64,000 nucleotides of DNA from an uncultured Rhodospirillales bacterium (GTDB lineage: Bacteria > Pseudomonadota > Alphaproteobacteria > ATCC43930 > CGMCC-115725), in the NCBI GenBank assembly GCA_903822185.1, contig CAIJOA010000028.1:310001-374000 (forward strand), read 5' to 3'. The notes below the pieces were generated by a model. That model was not told the origin of the DNA. It ran no database searches and saw only the letters and a list, made by a program, of their open reading frames with translations. The translations under genes were made by a program, and so were the position numbers. Of the stretch, positions 43,154-52,909 are shown piece after piece. Numbering within the stretch: position 1 is the first letter of the stretch; the number at the start of each line of letters is the position of its first letter.

Positions 43154-45673
43154 ATGCCCCAGCGCCTTCTTGAAGAGATGCAGCAACGCCCTCCTACAGC
43201 GGGCGTGCGCTGGGCGTTTCGCGGCATCGCTGCCGGACGGACGGGCTATATCGTCATCGCGTTTTGCTTGTTCGTGATCTCATTAATGTGGAGCGCGACG
43301 CTCTACGAACTCGACCACGACCGCAACGCCGTCCTTGATACCGCCCATATCAATGTCGAAAACTCGGCCCGTGCCTATTCCGAACATGTCTTCGGCACGC
43401 TGCGCGTGTTCGATCAGATATTACTTCGCGTCCGCGACGACTACGATCCAAATGCCTCAAGCGCCACGCTGACACGCATGATTCGGCGCGCGTCCGGCAT
43501 CTATGCCGGAACCGCGGTTATCGCGATCATGGACGCCGAAGGCAATCTGCTGGCGACCAACAAAACATCGACGCCCATTCCTCACTTCGGTATCGACCGC
43601 GATTTTTTCCAAGCGCAAGCTCAGGCCTCGGCGGATTTAGATCAGGTCTATATCGGCGAACCGATCCCAGGCCGGCTGTCGGACAAACAAGTGATCGTCC
43701 TAAGCCGCCGTATCAACGAGCCGAACGGCGGCTTCGGCGGTACCGTCACCATCGCGTTCGACCCGCAATTCCTGTCGGGGTTTTTCAGCGATCTCAAGAT
43801 CGGGCCGCACGGCTCTTTTGCCATTCTTCGCCGCGATACGATCGTCCTGGACATGATTCGCAGCGCGGGGCATGACCAGGCCGCAATCGGGAAGAATCTG
43901 GCGATGGGTCCCCTTCTGCCCGCGCTCGCCCGTGCGCCGGCGGGTGAGTACAAGACCGTCAGCCAACTCGACGGCGTCACCCGTATCTATTCCTATCGCA
44001 CCAATCCCGATTATCCCGTCGTTGTCGTGGCCGGTGTCTCCGAAACCGATATCCTGACCGGATTCCGCTGGCGGCAATCGCGACTGTTGTCGGTCGCTGC
44101 CGGATTTACGCTCTTTTTTATCGTCGTCGCCATTTATCAGCTGCGCCGCATCACCGTGCACGCCCGTTCAGAACGTACCTTGCGGCAAACCCAGGAAGTC
44201 CTGCTTCAATCGCAACGCGTCGCGAAACTCGGCTACTACCTGCACAATCTGCAAAGCGGTGCGGTCTTCTGGTCGGAAGGCCTCGCCGAAATGCGCGGCG
44301 TGCCGAACCGCACATCCTTTACCGTCGATGAAAGCCTTTCCTGCATCGATCCCGCGGATCGCGAACGTTATTTGTCGGCGCGCGCGGATGCTATCGCCGA
44401 ACGGCGGTCTTTTTCCTTCGACGTTCGGATACGTCATCCTGATAACAGCTGTCATTGGGAACATCGCGTGATCCTGCCGCAATTCGACGCGCGCGGGACG
44501 ATGGTGTCTGTGCTCGGTGTCGTGCAGGACATCAGCGAGAGCAAAGAGGCCGAGCTTGCTCTTGCCCGCAGTCACGACAATATGGCGCGCGCACAGCAAG
44601 TCGCCGCGTTCGGAAGTTTCGATTTCGATCTGATCACGCAGAAGACCGAATGGTCCGACGAGATGTTCCGAATTCTCGGCCTCGACAAGGACAAAACAGT
44701 TCCCGGCGCTTACACGATCATCTCGATGATACATCCGGATGATCGAGACCGTTTCCGAGACTCTCTCAGCTACGGCTCGACCCAGAACTATCCTGGCGAC
44801 ATCGAATATCGGATTATCCGACCCGGTGGCGCCGAACGCCTCATCCGAGCGGAAAGAGGACTGATCCTCGGCGACGACGGCAAGCCGGTTCGCGTCAATG
44901 GCAGCCTCCAGGACATCACCGAGCAGCGCGCCGCTGAAGAGAGCCGACGCGAGCTCGAACACAAGCTCATGCAGTCGCAAAAGCTCGAAGCACTGGGCAC
45001 GATGGCCGGCGGAATCGCGCACGACCTGAACAACAACCTGACCCCGATCATGGTGCTCAGCAAGCTGACGGCGCGCGCGCTGGAGCCGGGCGAACTGCGC
45101 GAAAATCTGAATATGGTTTTCGCCGCCAGCGAACGAGCGCACGATCTGGTCAAGCGAGTCCTCGCCTTCAGCCGCCAGGACAAGATCGATAAGATGCCCT
45201 GCAATTTGGGCGACGTTGTCGATGAGGCCCTAAAGCTTTTGCGAACGACGATACCGCGTACGATCGATCTGGACATCCGGATCGATAACGTGCCGGCGAT
45301 CATGGCCGATCCATCGCAAATCGATCAGCTCGTCGCGAACCTTGTCACCAACGCAGCGCAGGCGATCGGCGACGATAATGGCACGATCGCTGTGACGCTC
45401 GAGCGGGTTGCCGATGTCAGCCATGACGACGCGATCCGTCTCTCGGTCATCGATACCGGACAAGGCATCGACGACACGACCCGCGAGCGTATGTTCGAGC
45501 CATTCTTTACCAGCAAGGCTGTCGGTAAAGGCACCGGACTTGGCTTGTCGATCGTGACGGGAATCGTGACCGAGCACGGCGGACGGATCGAAGTCGATAG
45601 CGCACCCGGCAAGGGCGCGCGTTTCGACATCTATTTCCCCATCGCCGACAAGCAGCTTTTGGACGCCGCTTAG
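43154..45673 (+). CDS. Membrane-bound sensor histidine kinase with extracellular PDC-type domain and two PAS domains
   Basis: The 839-residue protein has TM1 at about residues 31-51 and TM2 at about 311-331. The roughly 260-residue periplasmic part between them fits a dCache/PDC-like ligand-binding domain. Two PAS domains follow (about 345-465 and 475-590, the second with a PAC segment ITEQRAAEE). The HisKA motif is GGIAHDLNNNLTP with phospho-acceptor His623. The HATPase domain has VTNAAQAIGDDNG, DTGQGIDDTTRERMFEPFF and GKGTGLGLSI. There is no receiver domain and no adjacent response regulator, so the partner is unknown. It is the first gene of the accessory block between plsY and dprA. Confidence 0.9.
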   Translation: MPQRLLEEMQQRPPTAGVRWAFRGIAAGRTGYIVIAFCLFVISLMWSATLYELDHDRNAVLDTAHINVENSARAYSEHVFGTLRVFDQILLRVRDDYDPNASSATLTRMIRRASGIYAGTAVIAIMDAEGNLLATNKTSTPIPHFGIDRDFFQAQAQASADLDQVYIGEPIPGRLSDKQVIVLSRRINEPNGGFGGTVTIAFDPQFLSGFFSDLKIGPHGSFAILRRDTIVLDMIRSAGHDQAAIGKNLAMGPLLPALARAPAGEYKTVSQLDGVTRIYSYRTNPDYPVVVVAGVSETDILTGFRWRQSRLLSVAAGFTLFFIVVAIYQLRRITVHARSERTLRQTQEVLLQSQRVAKLGYYLHNLQSGAVFWSEGLAEMRGVPNRTSFTVDESLSCIDPADRERYLSARADAIAERRSFSFDVRIRHPDNSCHWEHRVILPQFDARGTMVSVLGVVQDISESKEAELALARSHDNMARAQQVAAFGSFDFDLITQKTEWSDEMFRILGLDKDKTVPGAYTIISMIHPDDRDRFRDSLSYGSTQNYPGDIEYRIIRPGGAERLIRAERGLILGDDGKPVRVNGSLQDITEQRAAEESRRELEHKLMQSQKLEALGTMAGGIAHDLNNNLTPIMVLSKLTARALEPGELRENLNMVFAASERAHDLVKRVLAFSRQDKIDKMPCNLGDVVDEALKLLRTTIPRTIDLDIRIDNVPAIMADPSQIDQLVANLVTNAAQAIGDDNGTIAVTLERVADVSHDDAIRLSVIDTGQGIDDTTRERMFEPFFTSKAVGKGTGLGLSIVTGIVTEHGGRIEVDSAPGKGARFDIYFPIADKQLLDAA

Positions 45674-45686
45674 GCTCGATCTTCCA

Positions 45687-46295
45687 TCAGGTTTTCGGCG
45701 GCAGTGTCGTAGCGAAGGATTCGCGCGCCGAAAGCTTTTGATAAAGCCGATCGAGATTAGGATGACCCTTGCGCCACTCGAATTTCGGCAAGGCACGATC
45801 GAGATAACCCAGCGACGTCCCGCACGCCACATCGGCCAAGGTCAGCGCCTCGCCTTTGCAGAAAGGTTTTGTGCCGACATCTTTTTCCATTTGCGCCAAC
45901 CCGCCATCGACCTTCTTTTGCTGCTTGGCGTACCAGTCAGCATCCTTCCGCTGCGCTTCAGGCAGGCGGTCTTCGTGCGAAATCGCGACCGTTGCATCCA
46001 TGATGCCGTCGCTAAGCGCCTCCCAGCGTTTCGCATCGATACGATCGGCAAAAACCTCGGGAATCAGGCGGGGCGACGCATTCAGGCTATCGACATACTC
46101 GATGATGACGCTGGAATCATAAAGCGGCGTCCCGTCGTCGCAGAGAAACGTCGGAATCTTGGCGAGCGGATTGGCCTGCGTCACCTCAGGGCTGGCCGGC
46201 CCCGTTACCACATGCTCGTAAGCGAGTTTCTTTTCCGCGAGCGCGATGCGCACCTTGCGTACATAGGGACTTCCACTTCCGCCCAACAATTTCAT
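45687..46295 (-). CDS. Glutathione S-transferase family protein
   Basis: The ATG at 46295, with GGAG eight bases upstream, gives 202 residues. The N-domain starts MKLLGGSGSPYVRKVRIALAEKKLAYEHV and carries the catalytic-serine position SPYVRKVR. NPLAKIPTFLCDDG has the cis-proline, and LYDSSVIIEYVDSLN binds the gamma-glutamyl moiety. The C-domain is helical (GEALTLADVACGTSLGYLDRALP). It is a stress- or detoxification-type cytosolic GST similar to bacterial beta or zeta-related forms. It converges with the sensor kinase gene (13 bases between the stops). Confidence 0.9.
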   Translation of the reverse strand: MKLLGGSGSPYVRKVRIALAEKKLAYEHVVTGPASPEVTQANPLAKIPTFLCDDGTPLYDSSVIIEYVDSLNASPRLIPEVFADRIDAKRWEALSDGIMDATVAISHEDRLPEAQRKDADWYAKQQKKVDGGLAQMEKDVGTKPFCKGEALTLADVACGTSLGYLDRALPKFEWRKGHPNLDRLYQKLSARESFATTLPPKT

Positions 46296-46469
46296 TCGAT
46301 GCACTCCGGCAACAGATTTAAAAACGCTCGCGGGCTTATAGCGCATGAGGCGGTTGAAGCCGAACCTTGCATCCCTGTTAGATTCGTGGTGTCATAAATC
46401 TGCCCTACGACAAGAGGCAAAAAACGTCGGGAGGCGGCGTCAGCAACCGGTGCAATTGGGAGCGCGGCT

Positions 46470-46721
46470 ATGCTGAACGAATGCGATTTTGTTGTTCTAA
46501 GCGCAGATGACGCTGAAAAGCTGCCGGATCAAGAACTTCGGCGGAGTTTCTATACCATTGTCAGAGAACTAACGACGGTTTGGGGCTATTGGTCCGGACC
46601 CGCCAACGACATGAATTTCATCGCCGAACGGCGCAATCCGGAAACGCTTTCGACCGAAGAAATCCGCCAGATCGTTGCCGACAATCAATATTGGTTCAAC
46701 GTCCCCGAAATCCGCGCTTAG
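46470..46721 (+). CDS. Small hypothetical protein
   Basis: An 83-residue ORF with GGGAGCGCGGCT before ATG. The sequence reads MLNECDFVVLSADDAEKLPDQELRRSFYTIVRELTTVWGYWSGPANDMNFIAERRNPETLSTEEIRQIVADNQYWF in part. It is acidic and helical, without a recognised domain. It may be co-transcribed with the SRPBCC gene 117 bases downstream. Confidence 0.55.
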   Translation: MLNECDFVVLSADDAEKLPDQELRRSFYTIVRELTTVWGYWSGPANDMNFIAERRNPETLSTEEIRQIVADNQYWFNVPEIRA

Positions 46722-46838
46722 TAAAAAATCTCGGCTTTCCGCTCGGACTCGAATTCGGGCGCAAGAACCGGAGTGTCCGTATCGGACACCGTCTTTAACT
46801 TGTCGGTCTGAGTTCGCTCTCACCCGACGGGATAAAGA

Positions 46839-47291
46839 ATGGCAAAATCCTATTACAGCATGACGCTCGATCATCCTGCCGCCTTGGTTTGGGCCGCAAT
46901 ACGCCCCTTCGGACATTATGCCTGGGCCGGCGTCGAGGGAGAGACGGTGATCGAGGACGGCAAGGCAGATGATCAGGTCGCCGCTATTCGCCGGGTAACG
47001 ACCGCCAACGGCGTCATAAGGCAAGTCCTCCTCGCCCATTCCGACATCGACCGATCTTATACCTATGGTTTTTGCGGTGAGTCTCCTTATCCGGTCCGCA
47101 ATTACATCGCGACGATCCACATCCTTCCGATCGTCGAAACGAATTCGACATTCGTCGAATGGTCCGCGACATTCGACTGCGCCGCGGACGATCAGGATCA
47201 CTGGCAGGGCTATTTCGAGAAGCAGGGCTTCGCGCAATGGCTTGGCGCGTTGCGTCATCACATGAAGCGCGAAAGTGGACAGGAGAGGTAA
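46839..47291 (+). CDS. SRPBCC (START-like) family protein, polyketide cyclase/dehydrase type
   Basis: The 150-residue protein has a START-like fold signature: MAKSYYSMTLDHPAALVWAAIRPFGHYAWAGVEGETVIED, then NYIATIHILPIVETNSTFVEWSATFDCA. These proteins bind a hydrophobic ligand in a cavity and include polyketide cyclases, lipid carriers and plant-hormone-like receptors. The ligand is unknown. GGATAAAGA is the only candidate ribosome binding site, so the start is moderately supported. Confidence 0.8.
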   Translation: MAKSYYSMTLDHPAALVWAAIRPFGHYAWAGVEGETVIEDGKADDQVAAIRRVTTANGVIRQVLLAHSDIDRSYTYGFCGESPYPVRNYIATIHILPIVETNSTFVEWSATFDCAADDQDHWQGYFEKQGFAQWLGALRHHMKRESGQER

Positions 47292-47322
47292 CGCCGGCGC
47301 GTCCCTCTCCTCCCATCGTTTG

Positions 47323-48180
47323 TTATTGCGTCTTGACCGGTTTCAAAGAGCGCATGAAGACGATCAGGTCGTTCAAATCCGCGTTCGACATTCCCTTGTA
47401 CCAGTCGAATGCCATCAGCCGCACCAGCGGACGATCGGGACGCTTGCCGAGGGTGATCGCGTCCTTCACCTGCTGATTGGTCCAACCGGCGACGCCTGTC
47501 GGATTGCCCGGTGTCAGATTGGCCGAGAAGATCACCCCACCGGTCGGCGCCCCGAACGGATTGCCGCCCGCGCCGATCCTCGCCATGTCGGCCTGTCCCC
47601 GAACCTGCGGCGTGTGGCAGTCCATGCAATGACCCAGCCCGGTCGCGAGATATTTTCCATAGGCGACATGATTCTCGCGCGGTACGTCGGCGACATGAAC
47701 CACCGGCGGACCGTAATTCGGCGGCAGCGGAATCTTGTAGGTCGATTTTTCGACCTTGTTGCTGACCGGTTTGACCGACCGCAGATAGGCGACGATCGCC
47801 TTGACGTCGGTGTCCGACATATCGCGGTAGAAAGCGATCGCCATCGGCGGCCCGATGATCGAGCCGTCCGGACGCTGGCCGTTGCGGATCGCGTTGACGA
47901 TCTGATCGTCGGTCCAGTTGCCGATGCCGGTTTCCTTGTCCGGAGTGATATTGGCCGGCATTGCGTGGAAGACGGGGGAATCGATCGGATTGCCACCCGC
48001 CAGTTCCTGGTTCGCGATGGCCTTGCCGTTCGCGTCCTTCGGCGTGTGGCAGTTCCCGCACGCGACGATGGTCCGCACAAGATAGCTGCCGCGCTCCAGC
48101 GGAGTCTCCGCCGCAAAGCCCGGCATCGTGCCGACAAGTGATATCGCAGCGAACAGTAATGTGCTTAGAAAGCCCTGCAC
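47323..48180 (-). CDS. Dihaem cytochrome c, periplasmic
   Basis: The GTG at 48180, preceded by GGGGGAGAAATTTC, gives 285 residues with an N-terminal signal or anchor (QGFLSTLLFAAISLVG). Two haem motifs are present: CGNCH (Cys41 to His45) and CMDCH (Cys185 to His189). Each half is followed by a methionine that could be the sixth ligand (GPPMAIAF, VRLMAFDW). The double-domain form matches the cytochrome subunits of membrane alcohol/aldehyde dehydrogenases and gluconate dehydrogenase. No dehydrogenase partner is adjacent; the nearest candidate in the window is the flavin-free molybdenum hydroxylase at 9-11.7 kb. A longer reading from GTG 48222 lacks a ribosome binding site. Confidence 0.88.
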   Translation of the reverse strand: MQGFLSTLLFAAISLVGTMPGFAAETPLERGSYLVRTIVACGNCHTPKDANGKAIANQELAGGNPIDSPVFHAMPANITPDKETGIGNWTDDQIVNAIRNGQRPDGSIIGPPMAIAFYRDMSDTDVKAIVAYLRSVKPVSNKVEKSTYKIPLPPNYGPPVVHVADVPRENHVAYGKYLATGLGHCMDCHTPQVRGQADMARIGAGGNPFGAPTGGVIFSANLTPGNPTGVAGWTNQQVKDAITLGKRPDRPLVRLMAFDWYKGMSNADLNDLIVFMRSLKPVKTQ

Positions 48181-48255
48181 GAAATTTCTCCCCCGAAAAT
48201 ATGACAACCTGATTTTTATCACGGGTTTTTTGCCAGGGCCAGCGCCTGACTTAAC

Positions 48256-49425
48256 TCACCCGGTCTTCCAAAGTTGTTTGGTCGCAAGTTGCGCACCATC
48301 GGCAAGAGCCCTGAGCTTCGCCCAGGCAATCTGGTCATGGACCCGATAACCCAGTCCGCAATCGGTGCCGGCGATGACACGCTCGCGTCCGACCACGCCG
48401 GCATAATTCGTGATCCTCCAAGCGACAAGTTCCGGATGCTCGATGACGTTGGTCGCATGTGAGACCATGCCGGGAATGAGTATCTTATGGTCGGGCAGCT
48501 TGATGTCGCGCCATACCATCCATTCATGCTCATGGCGCGCATTGGCACCTTCGATGACATAGGCCTGCACGTTTAGTTTCATCAGCAGGTCGGCAATATC
48601 GCGCAACGGCAGATCATGCGCATGCGCTCCATGCCAACTGCCCCAGCAAACATGAAATCGGACTCGATCTTCGGGAATGCCGCGGAGCAGGTGATTGATC
48701 AATTCGATCCGTTGTTCGGTCCGCTTGCGAAATTCTTTGATGCTCGGTGCCGGGATCGTCGAATCCCAACTGACCGCGAGACCGGGATCGTCCACCTGCA
48801 GCACCAACCCCGCGGCGGTGATCGCCAGATATTCCTGGCGCATCGCCTCACCGGCCGCCTCCATATAAGCGTCTTCACTGGCATAATATTCATCGCGTCC
48901 GAGCCGCATGGGACCGGTCGCCGGCATGAAGGCCTCTTCAAGACCATGCTGCGCCTGGGCCGCGCGCAGATTTCCGATATCTTCCTGCAAGGCCTCATGG
49001 CCGACATAAGTCAGGGGCGCGGTGCAGACCCACTGCATGCCCGGCGGCACATCCGAACCGGGCGACTTGAAGAAATAGGTGCCGGGCGCTTCGAGTTCTT
49101 TATAGAAATCGGCAAACGCCAGACGGTCCCGAGAACGCGGCGCATATCGTCCATCGGTCGGAACCGGCTTCAGTTCATAGCCGCCCAACCGGCTATGCTG
49201 ATAAGCGATCCAACTCAATTTTCCGAATTCGCCGTCGGTAACAACGTCAATTCCGGTTTGCGCCTGACGCCCGACAATCTCGCCGACTGCCGCCTTCAGC
49301 CGCGTGCCAAAAGCATGATCGCGTGGCCGCCCCCGCGCATCGGCTTCCATGGCCGCGGTGACATCGACGGGGCGTTCGAGGCGACCCACATGCGTGACGC
49401 GTATTTTCTCGCTGCTCTTCTTCAT
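48256..49425 (-). CDS. Cobalamin-independent methionine synthase-like protein (MetE C-terminal domain family)
   Basis: The ATG at 49425, with GAGGGAGCAACGA upstream, gives 389 residues. It resembles the C-terminal catalytic barrel of MetE and core-MetE or epoxyalkane:CoM transferase relatives: THVGRLERP at the start, DGEFGKLSWIAYQ, LQVDDPGLAV, the zinc-type site with HVCWGSW (Cys and His), VIEGANARHEHEW and the GTDCGLGYRVH cysteine. It lacks the MetE N-terminal half, as do archaeal core enzymes and many bacterial paralogues of unknown substrate. Methyl or alkyl transfer to a thiol is likely. An accessory gene, not the housekeeping methionine synthase. Confidence 0.83.
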   Translation of the reverse strand: MKKSSEKIRVTHVGRLERPVDVTAAMEADARGRPRDHAFGTRLKAAVGEIVGRQAQTGIDVVTDGEFGKLSWIAYQHSRLGGYELKPVPTDGRYAPRSRDRLAFADFYKELEAPGTYFFKSPGSDVPPGMQWVCTAPLTYVGHEALQEDIGNLRAAQAQHGLEEAFMPATGPMRLGRDEYYASEDAYMEAAGEAMRQEYLAITAAGLVLQVDDPGLAVSWDSTIPAPSIKEFRKRTEQRIELINHLLRGIPEDRVRFHVCWGSWHGAHAHDLPLRDIADLLMKLNVQAYVIEGANARHEHEWMVWRDIKLPDHKILIPGMVSHATNVIEHPELVAWRITNYAGVVGRERVIAGTDCGLGYRVHDQIAWAKLRALADGAQLATKQLWKTG

Positions 49426-49680
49426 TCGTTGCTCCCTCATCCGTCGATCGACTTGTGTCGATTTTGCAAGTCGCCGCGGGTTGTCGATGCGGCGAGCTGA
49501 CGGTATCCCGAAAGACTATCTTGGAGACCAAACACGCTCAAGCGGCATCGCCGATTGAGGCTAAAGAATGGCCAATAACAGGGGCTTTTCCCCTCGATTG
49601 AATAACTAACTACCGTTAGGCTCATACCGTGTTCGTGATACGCCCGTTGGCGCAGCATCGAGCGGACACAAGGAAATATT

Positions 49681-51651
49681 ATGGAAACCGGCGATCGGTT
49701 CTCGGCACCACAAACGACGGACGGTCGGTATCGCCTCCTCGTTGAAGGCATCACCGACTACGCAGTCTATATGCTAAGTCCCGAAGGTTTCGTCAGCAGT
49801 TGGAACCCCGGCGCCGAGCGCATCAAAGGCTATGAAGCCGCCGAGATCATCGGTCGCCATTTTTCCGAATTCTATACCGAGAGCGACCGTGCCGCGGGAT
49901 TGCCCGCGCGCGCCTTGAACATCGCCGCGAGCGAGGGCAAGTTCGAGGCAGAAGGCTGGCGTGTGCGCAAGGACGGGAAGCAGTTCTGGGCCTATGTCGT
50001 CATCGATGCGATCCGCACGACGTCGGGCGACCTGATCGGCTTCGCCAAGATCACCCGCGACCTCACCGAGCGCCGTAAAGCCGAGGCGCAACTTCGTGAG
50101 AACCAGGAGCAATTCCGGTTGCTGGTTCAGGGCGTCACGGATTACGCGATCTACATGCTGAGCCCCAACGGCTTCGTCACCAGTTGGAACCCCGGCGCCG
50201 AGCGCATTAAAGGGTATCGGCCGGAAGAAATCATCGGTTCGCATTTTTCCCGTTTCTACACGCAAGAAGACCGCGCCAATGGCGAGCCCGCGAAAGCGCT
50301 TGCCACCGCGACCCGCGACGGCAGGTTCGAGAAAGAAGGCATCCGCGTCCGCAAAGACGGCACCCGTTTCTGGGCCAACATCATCATCGACGCGGTTCGC
50401 GATGATAACGGTGAGATCATCGGCTTCGCCAAGGTAACACGCGATATCACCCAGCAGAAAGAAGCGCAGAAGAATCTCGAGTTGGCGCGCGAATCCCTGA
50501 TGCAGGCGCAGAAGATGGATGTCATCGGTCAGCTCACCGGTGGTGTCGCGCATGACTTCAACAATCTGTTGATGGCTATTACCGGCAGCCTCGATCTGCT
50601 GCGCAAGCGCTTACCCGACGATCCGAAGATGCGTGCGCTGATCGATAACGCGGTTTTAGGCGCACAACGTGGCACCGCCTTGACCCAACGCATGCTTGCT
50701 TTTGCCCGCCGCCAGGAACTGAAAGTGGAGTCGGTCGATATTCCCGGTTTGGTGCGCGGGATGTCGGATTTGTTGGATCGATCGCTCGACCCCTCGACCA
50801 CTATCGAAATTCATTTTCCGCTCAGGCTTGCGCCTATCGAAACCGACGCCAACCAATTGGAACTCGCGCTGCTCAATCTCGTCGTCAACGCGCGCGACGC
50901 GATGCCGAACGGCGGCACGATCGTCATTGCCGCGAAGGAAGTCACGTTCGTCGCCAAACACGCTACCGATTTGCCGTCGGGAAAATATGTCTGCCTTTCC
51001 GTCACCGACACGGGCGACGGGATGGACGCGGCGACCCTGGGGCGGGCCGCGGAACCTTTTTTCACGACCAAGGGTATTGGCAAAGGAACCGGTCTTGGCT
51101 TACCCATGGTCCACGGCGTCGCCGCCCAATCCGGCGGACGGCTGGTGCTGAACAGCCGCAAAGGCCATGGCACGACAGCCGAGTTATGGCTGCGTCTCGC
51201 GACGACACCGCCGGTTGCAAAAACCCACGAAGACGACGATGCCGCGATCAAGCCCATGCGGTCACTGGTCGTCATTGCGGTCGATGACGATAACCTCGTC
51301 CTCAGCAGCACGGTCGCGATGCTGGAAGATCTCGGTCATCGCGTCCTCCCGGCCGTTTCAGGCGCGGAAGCGATCGCCATCCTGGCAAGGGAAGGTCACG
51401 TCGATTTGGTGATCACAGATCATGCGATGCCGAATGTGACCGGTGCCGAACTTGCCGAAGCCATCAACCTGCGATGGGCCGGCCTGCCCGTCATCATCGC
51501 CACCGGCTATGCCGAATTGCCGCCTGGCGTCGCCGAAACATTGCCCAAGCTCGCCAAGCCTTTCGATCAACCGGAACTGGCGCGCGCCATCAACCTCGCC
51601 GTCGATATCGAGAAGCTGACGCCGATCATCGTCCCGTTTCGCAAGCGCTAG
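49681..51651 (+). CDS. Cytosolic hybrid histidine kinase with two near-duplicate PAS domains and a receiver
   Basis: The 656-residue protein has no membrane segment. PAS1 (about 17-135) and PAS2 (about 143-262) share long blocks such as GFVSSWNPGAERIKGY and GFVTSWNPGAERIKGY, followed by an RVRKDGKQFWAY / RVRKDGTRFWAN segment, so they come from a tandem duplication. The HisKA motif TGGVAHDFNNLLMAI carries His291; the HATPase domain has LVVNARDAMPNGG, VTDTGDGMD and GKGTGLGLPM; the C-terminal receiver has acidic Asp535-537 (VDDDN) and phospho-acceptor Asp580 (VITDHAMP), with Lys623 in LAKPFD. It is orphan, with no separate response regulator nearby. AAGGAAATATT precedes the ATG. It ends before dprA. 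Confidence 0.93.
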   Translation: METGDRFSAPQTTDGRYRLLVEGITDYAVYMLSPEGFVSSWNPGAERIKGYEAAEIIGRHFSEFYTESDRAAGLPARALNIAASEGKFEAEGWRVRKDGKQFWAYVVIDAIRTTSGDLIGFAKITRDLTERRKAEAQLRENQEQFRLLVQGVTDYAIYMLSPNGFVTSWNPGAERIKGYRPEEIIGSHFSRFYTQEDRANGEPAKALATATRDGRFEKEGIRVRKDGTRFWANIIIDAVRDDNGEIIGFAKVTRDITQQKEAQKNLELARESLMQAQKMDVIGQLTGGVAHDFNNLLMAITGSLDLLRKRLPDDPKMRALIDNAVLGAQRGTALTQRMLAFARRQELKVESVDIPGLVRGMSDLLDRSLDPSTTIEIHFPLRLAPIETDANQLELALLNLVVNARDAMPNGGTIVIAAKEVTFVAKHATDLPSGKYVCLSVTDTGDGMDAATLGRAAEPFFTTKGIGKGTGLGLPMVHGVAAQSGGRLVLNSRKGHGTTAELWLRLATTPPVAKTHEDDDAAIKPMRSLVVIAVDDDNLVLSSTVAMLEDLGHRVLPAVSGAEAIAILAREGHVDLVITDHAMPNVTGAELAEAINLRWAGLPVIIATGYAELPPGVAETLPKLAKPFDQPELARAINLAVDIEKLTPIIVPFRKR

Positions 51652-51720
51652 CCGTTTATCGGGGCCGCACTGATCTCGACCAGTTGACGCCGCCCCGCTA
51701 CCTCCGCATCTTCCCCGCCC

Positions 51721-52842
51721 ATGTCCGGCACACCCCGTACCTTAACCCCGGCGGAACGGCTCGATTGGTTGCGGCTCATCCGCAGCGAGAATATCGGGCC
51801 TGTCACGTTTTACGGTTTGCTCGCGCGCTTCGGGTCCGCCGAGGCCGCGCTTGATGCCTTGCCCGACTACGCGAAGCGTGGCGGACGAGCGAAGCCGCTG
51901 CGGATTTGTTCGCGCGCCGATGCTGAGCGCGAGATGCACCAACTGCATGATGCCGGCGCGCGCTTCGTCGCCTGGGGCGAGCCGGACTATCCGGCGGCGC
52001 TGGCGGCGGTCGATGATGCGCCACCACTCCTGTCCGTCAAAGGCAGGGTCGAGTTGCTCGCCGGCAACGGTGTCGCCATCGTCGGTGCGCGAAATGCGTC
52101 GGCGAACGGTCGCCGCTTCGCGCGCGACATGGCGTTGCAGATCGGACAGCAACGGTTGCTCGTCATCTCGGGCCTCGCACGCGGTATCGACGCCGCGGCG
52201 CATGAAGGCTCGTTGCCAACCGGCACCGCCGCGGTGCTCGCGGGTGGCATCGACAAAGTTTACCCCGAGGAAAATCGCGCGCTGCACGAACAGATTGCCG
52301 AACGCGGCGTACTCGTCGCCGAGATGCCGGTCGGGACCGAACCGCAGGCACGTCATTTTCCGCGCCGCAATCGAATCATCTCGGGCTGTGCCTTGGGCGT
52401 GCTGGTGGTCGAGGCAGCGCTGCGGTCGGGCTCGCTGATCACGGCGCGCTTCGCCGCGGAACAGGGTCGCGATGTTTTCGCCGTTCCCGGCTCGCCGCTT
52501 GATCCCCGTTGCCACGGCACCAACGACCTGATCCGCAACGGCGCGACGTTGACCGAGAATATCGACGACATTTTACGGGAATTAAATCCGCGCTTGTCGC
52601 GTTCTCTGACCGAACCCAATCGCGGCGATTTTGCTGCCGTGTCCGAAGGTTTAGTGGGCGAGACTGATCTTGCCAGGGCGCGCGCCAAACTGCTCGAATT
52701 GCTCTCTCCCACACCGGTGCCGGTTGACGAATTGGTCCGGCAATGCCAATTCTCCCCTTCTCTCGTCGTGACGGTGCTGCTCGAATTGGAGTTGGCGGGA
52801 CGAGTCGAGCGCCACCCCGGTAATCAGGTTTCCTTGCTTTGA
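51721..52842 (+). CDS. dprA: DNA-processing protein DprA
   Basis: The 373-residue protein has the N-terminal SAM-like region (RLIRSENIGPVTFYGLLARFGSAEAAL), the Rossmann core of the DprA/Smf family (VAIVGARNASANGRR, VISGLARGIDAAAHEG, VLAGGIDKVYPEENRALHEQIAERG, FPRRNRIISGCALGVLVVEAALRSGSLITA, VFAVPGSPLDPRCHGTNDLI) and a C-terminal winged-helix region. It loads RecA on incoming single-stranded DNA in transformation. It follows the accessory block and precedes topA by 67 bases, the usual dprA-topA order. Confidence 0.95.
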   Translation: MSGTPRTLTPAERLDWLRLIRSENIGPVTFYGLLARFGSAEAALDALPDYAKRGGRAKPLRICSRADAEREMHQLHDAGARFVAWGEPDYPAALAAVDDAPPLLSVKGRVELLAGNGVAIVGARNASANGRRFARDMALQIGQQRLLVISGLARGIDAAAHEGSLPTGTAAVLAGGIDKVYPEENRALHEQIAERGVLVAEMPVGTEPQARHFPRRNRIISGCALGVLVVEAALRSGSLITARFAAEQGRDVFAVPGSPLDPRCHGTNDLIRNGATLTENIDDILRELNPRLSRSLTEPNRGDFAAVSEGLVGETDLARARAKLLELLSPTPVPVDELVRQCQFSPSLVVTVLLELELAGRVERHPGNQVSLL

Positions 52843-52909
52843 ATGGTTAAGATCGCCATTTGATGCCGGGGTCGAGCGGGTAGAAAGTTTCCGAGAAAGC
52901 TTACGCGTA

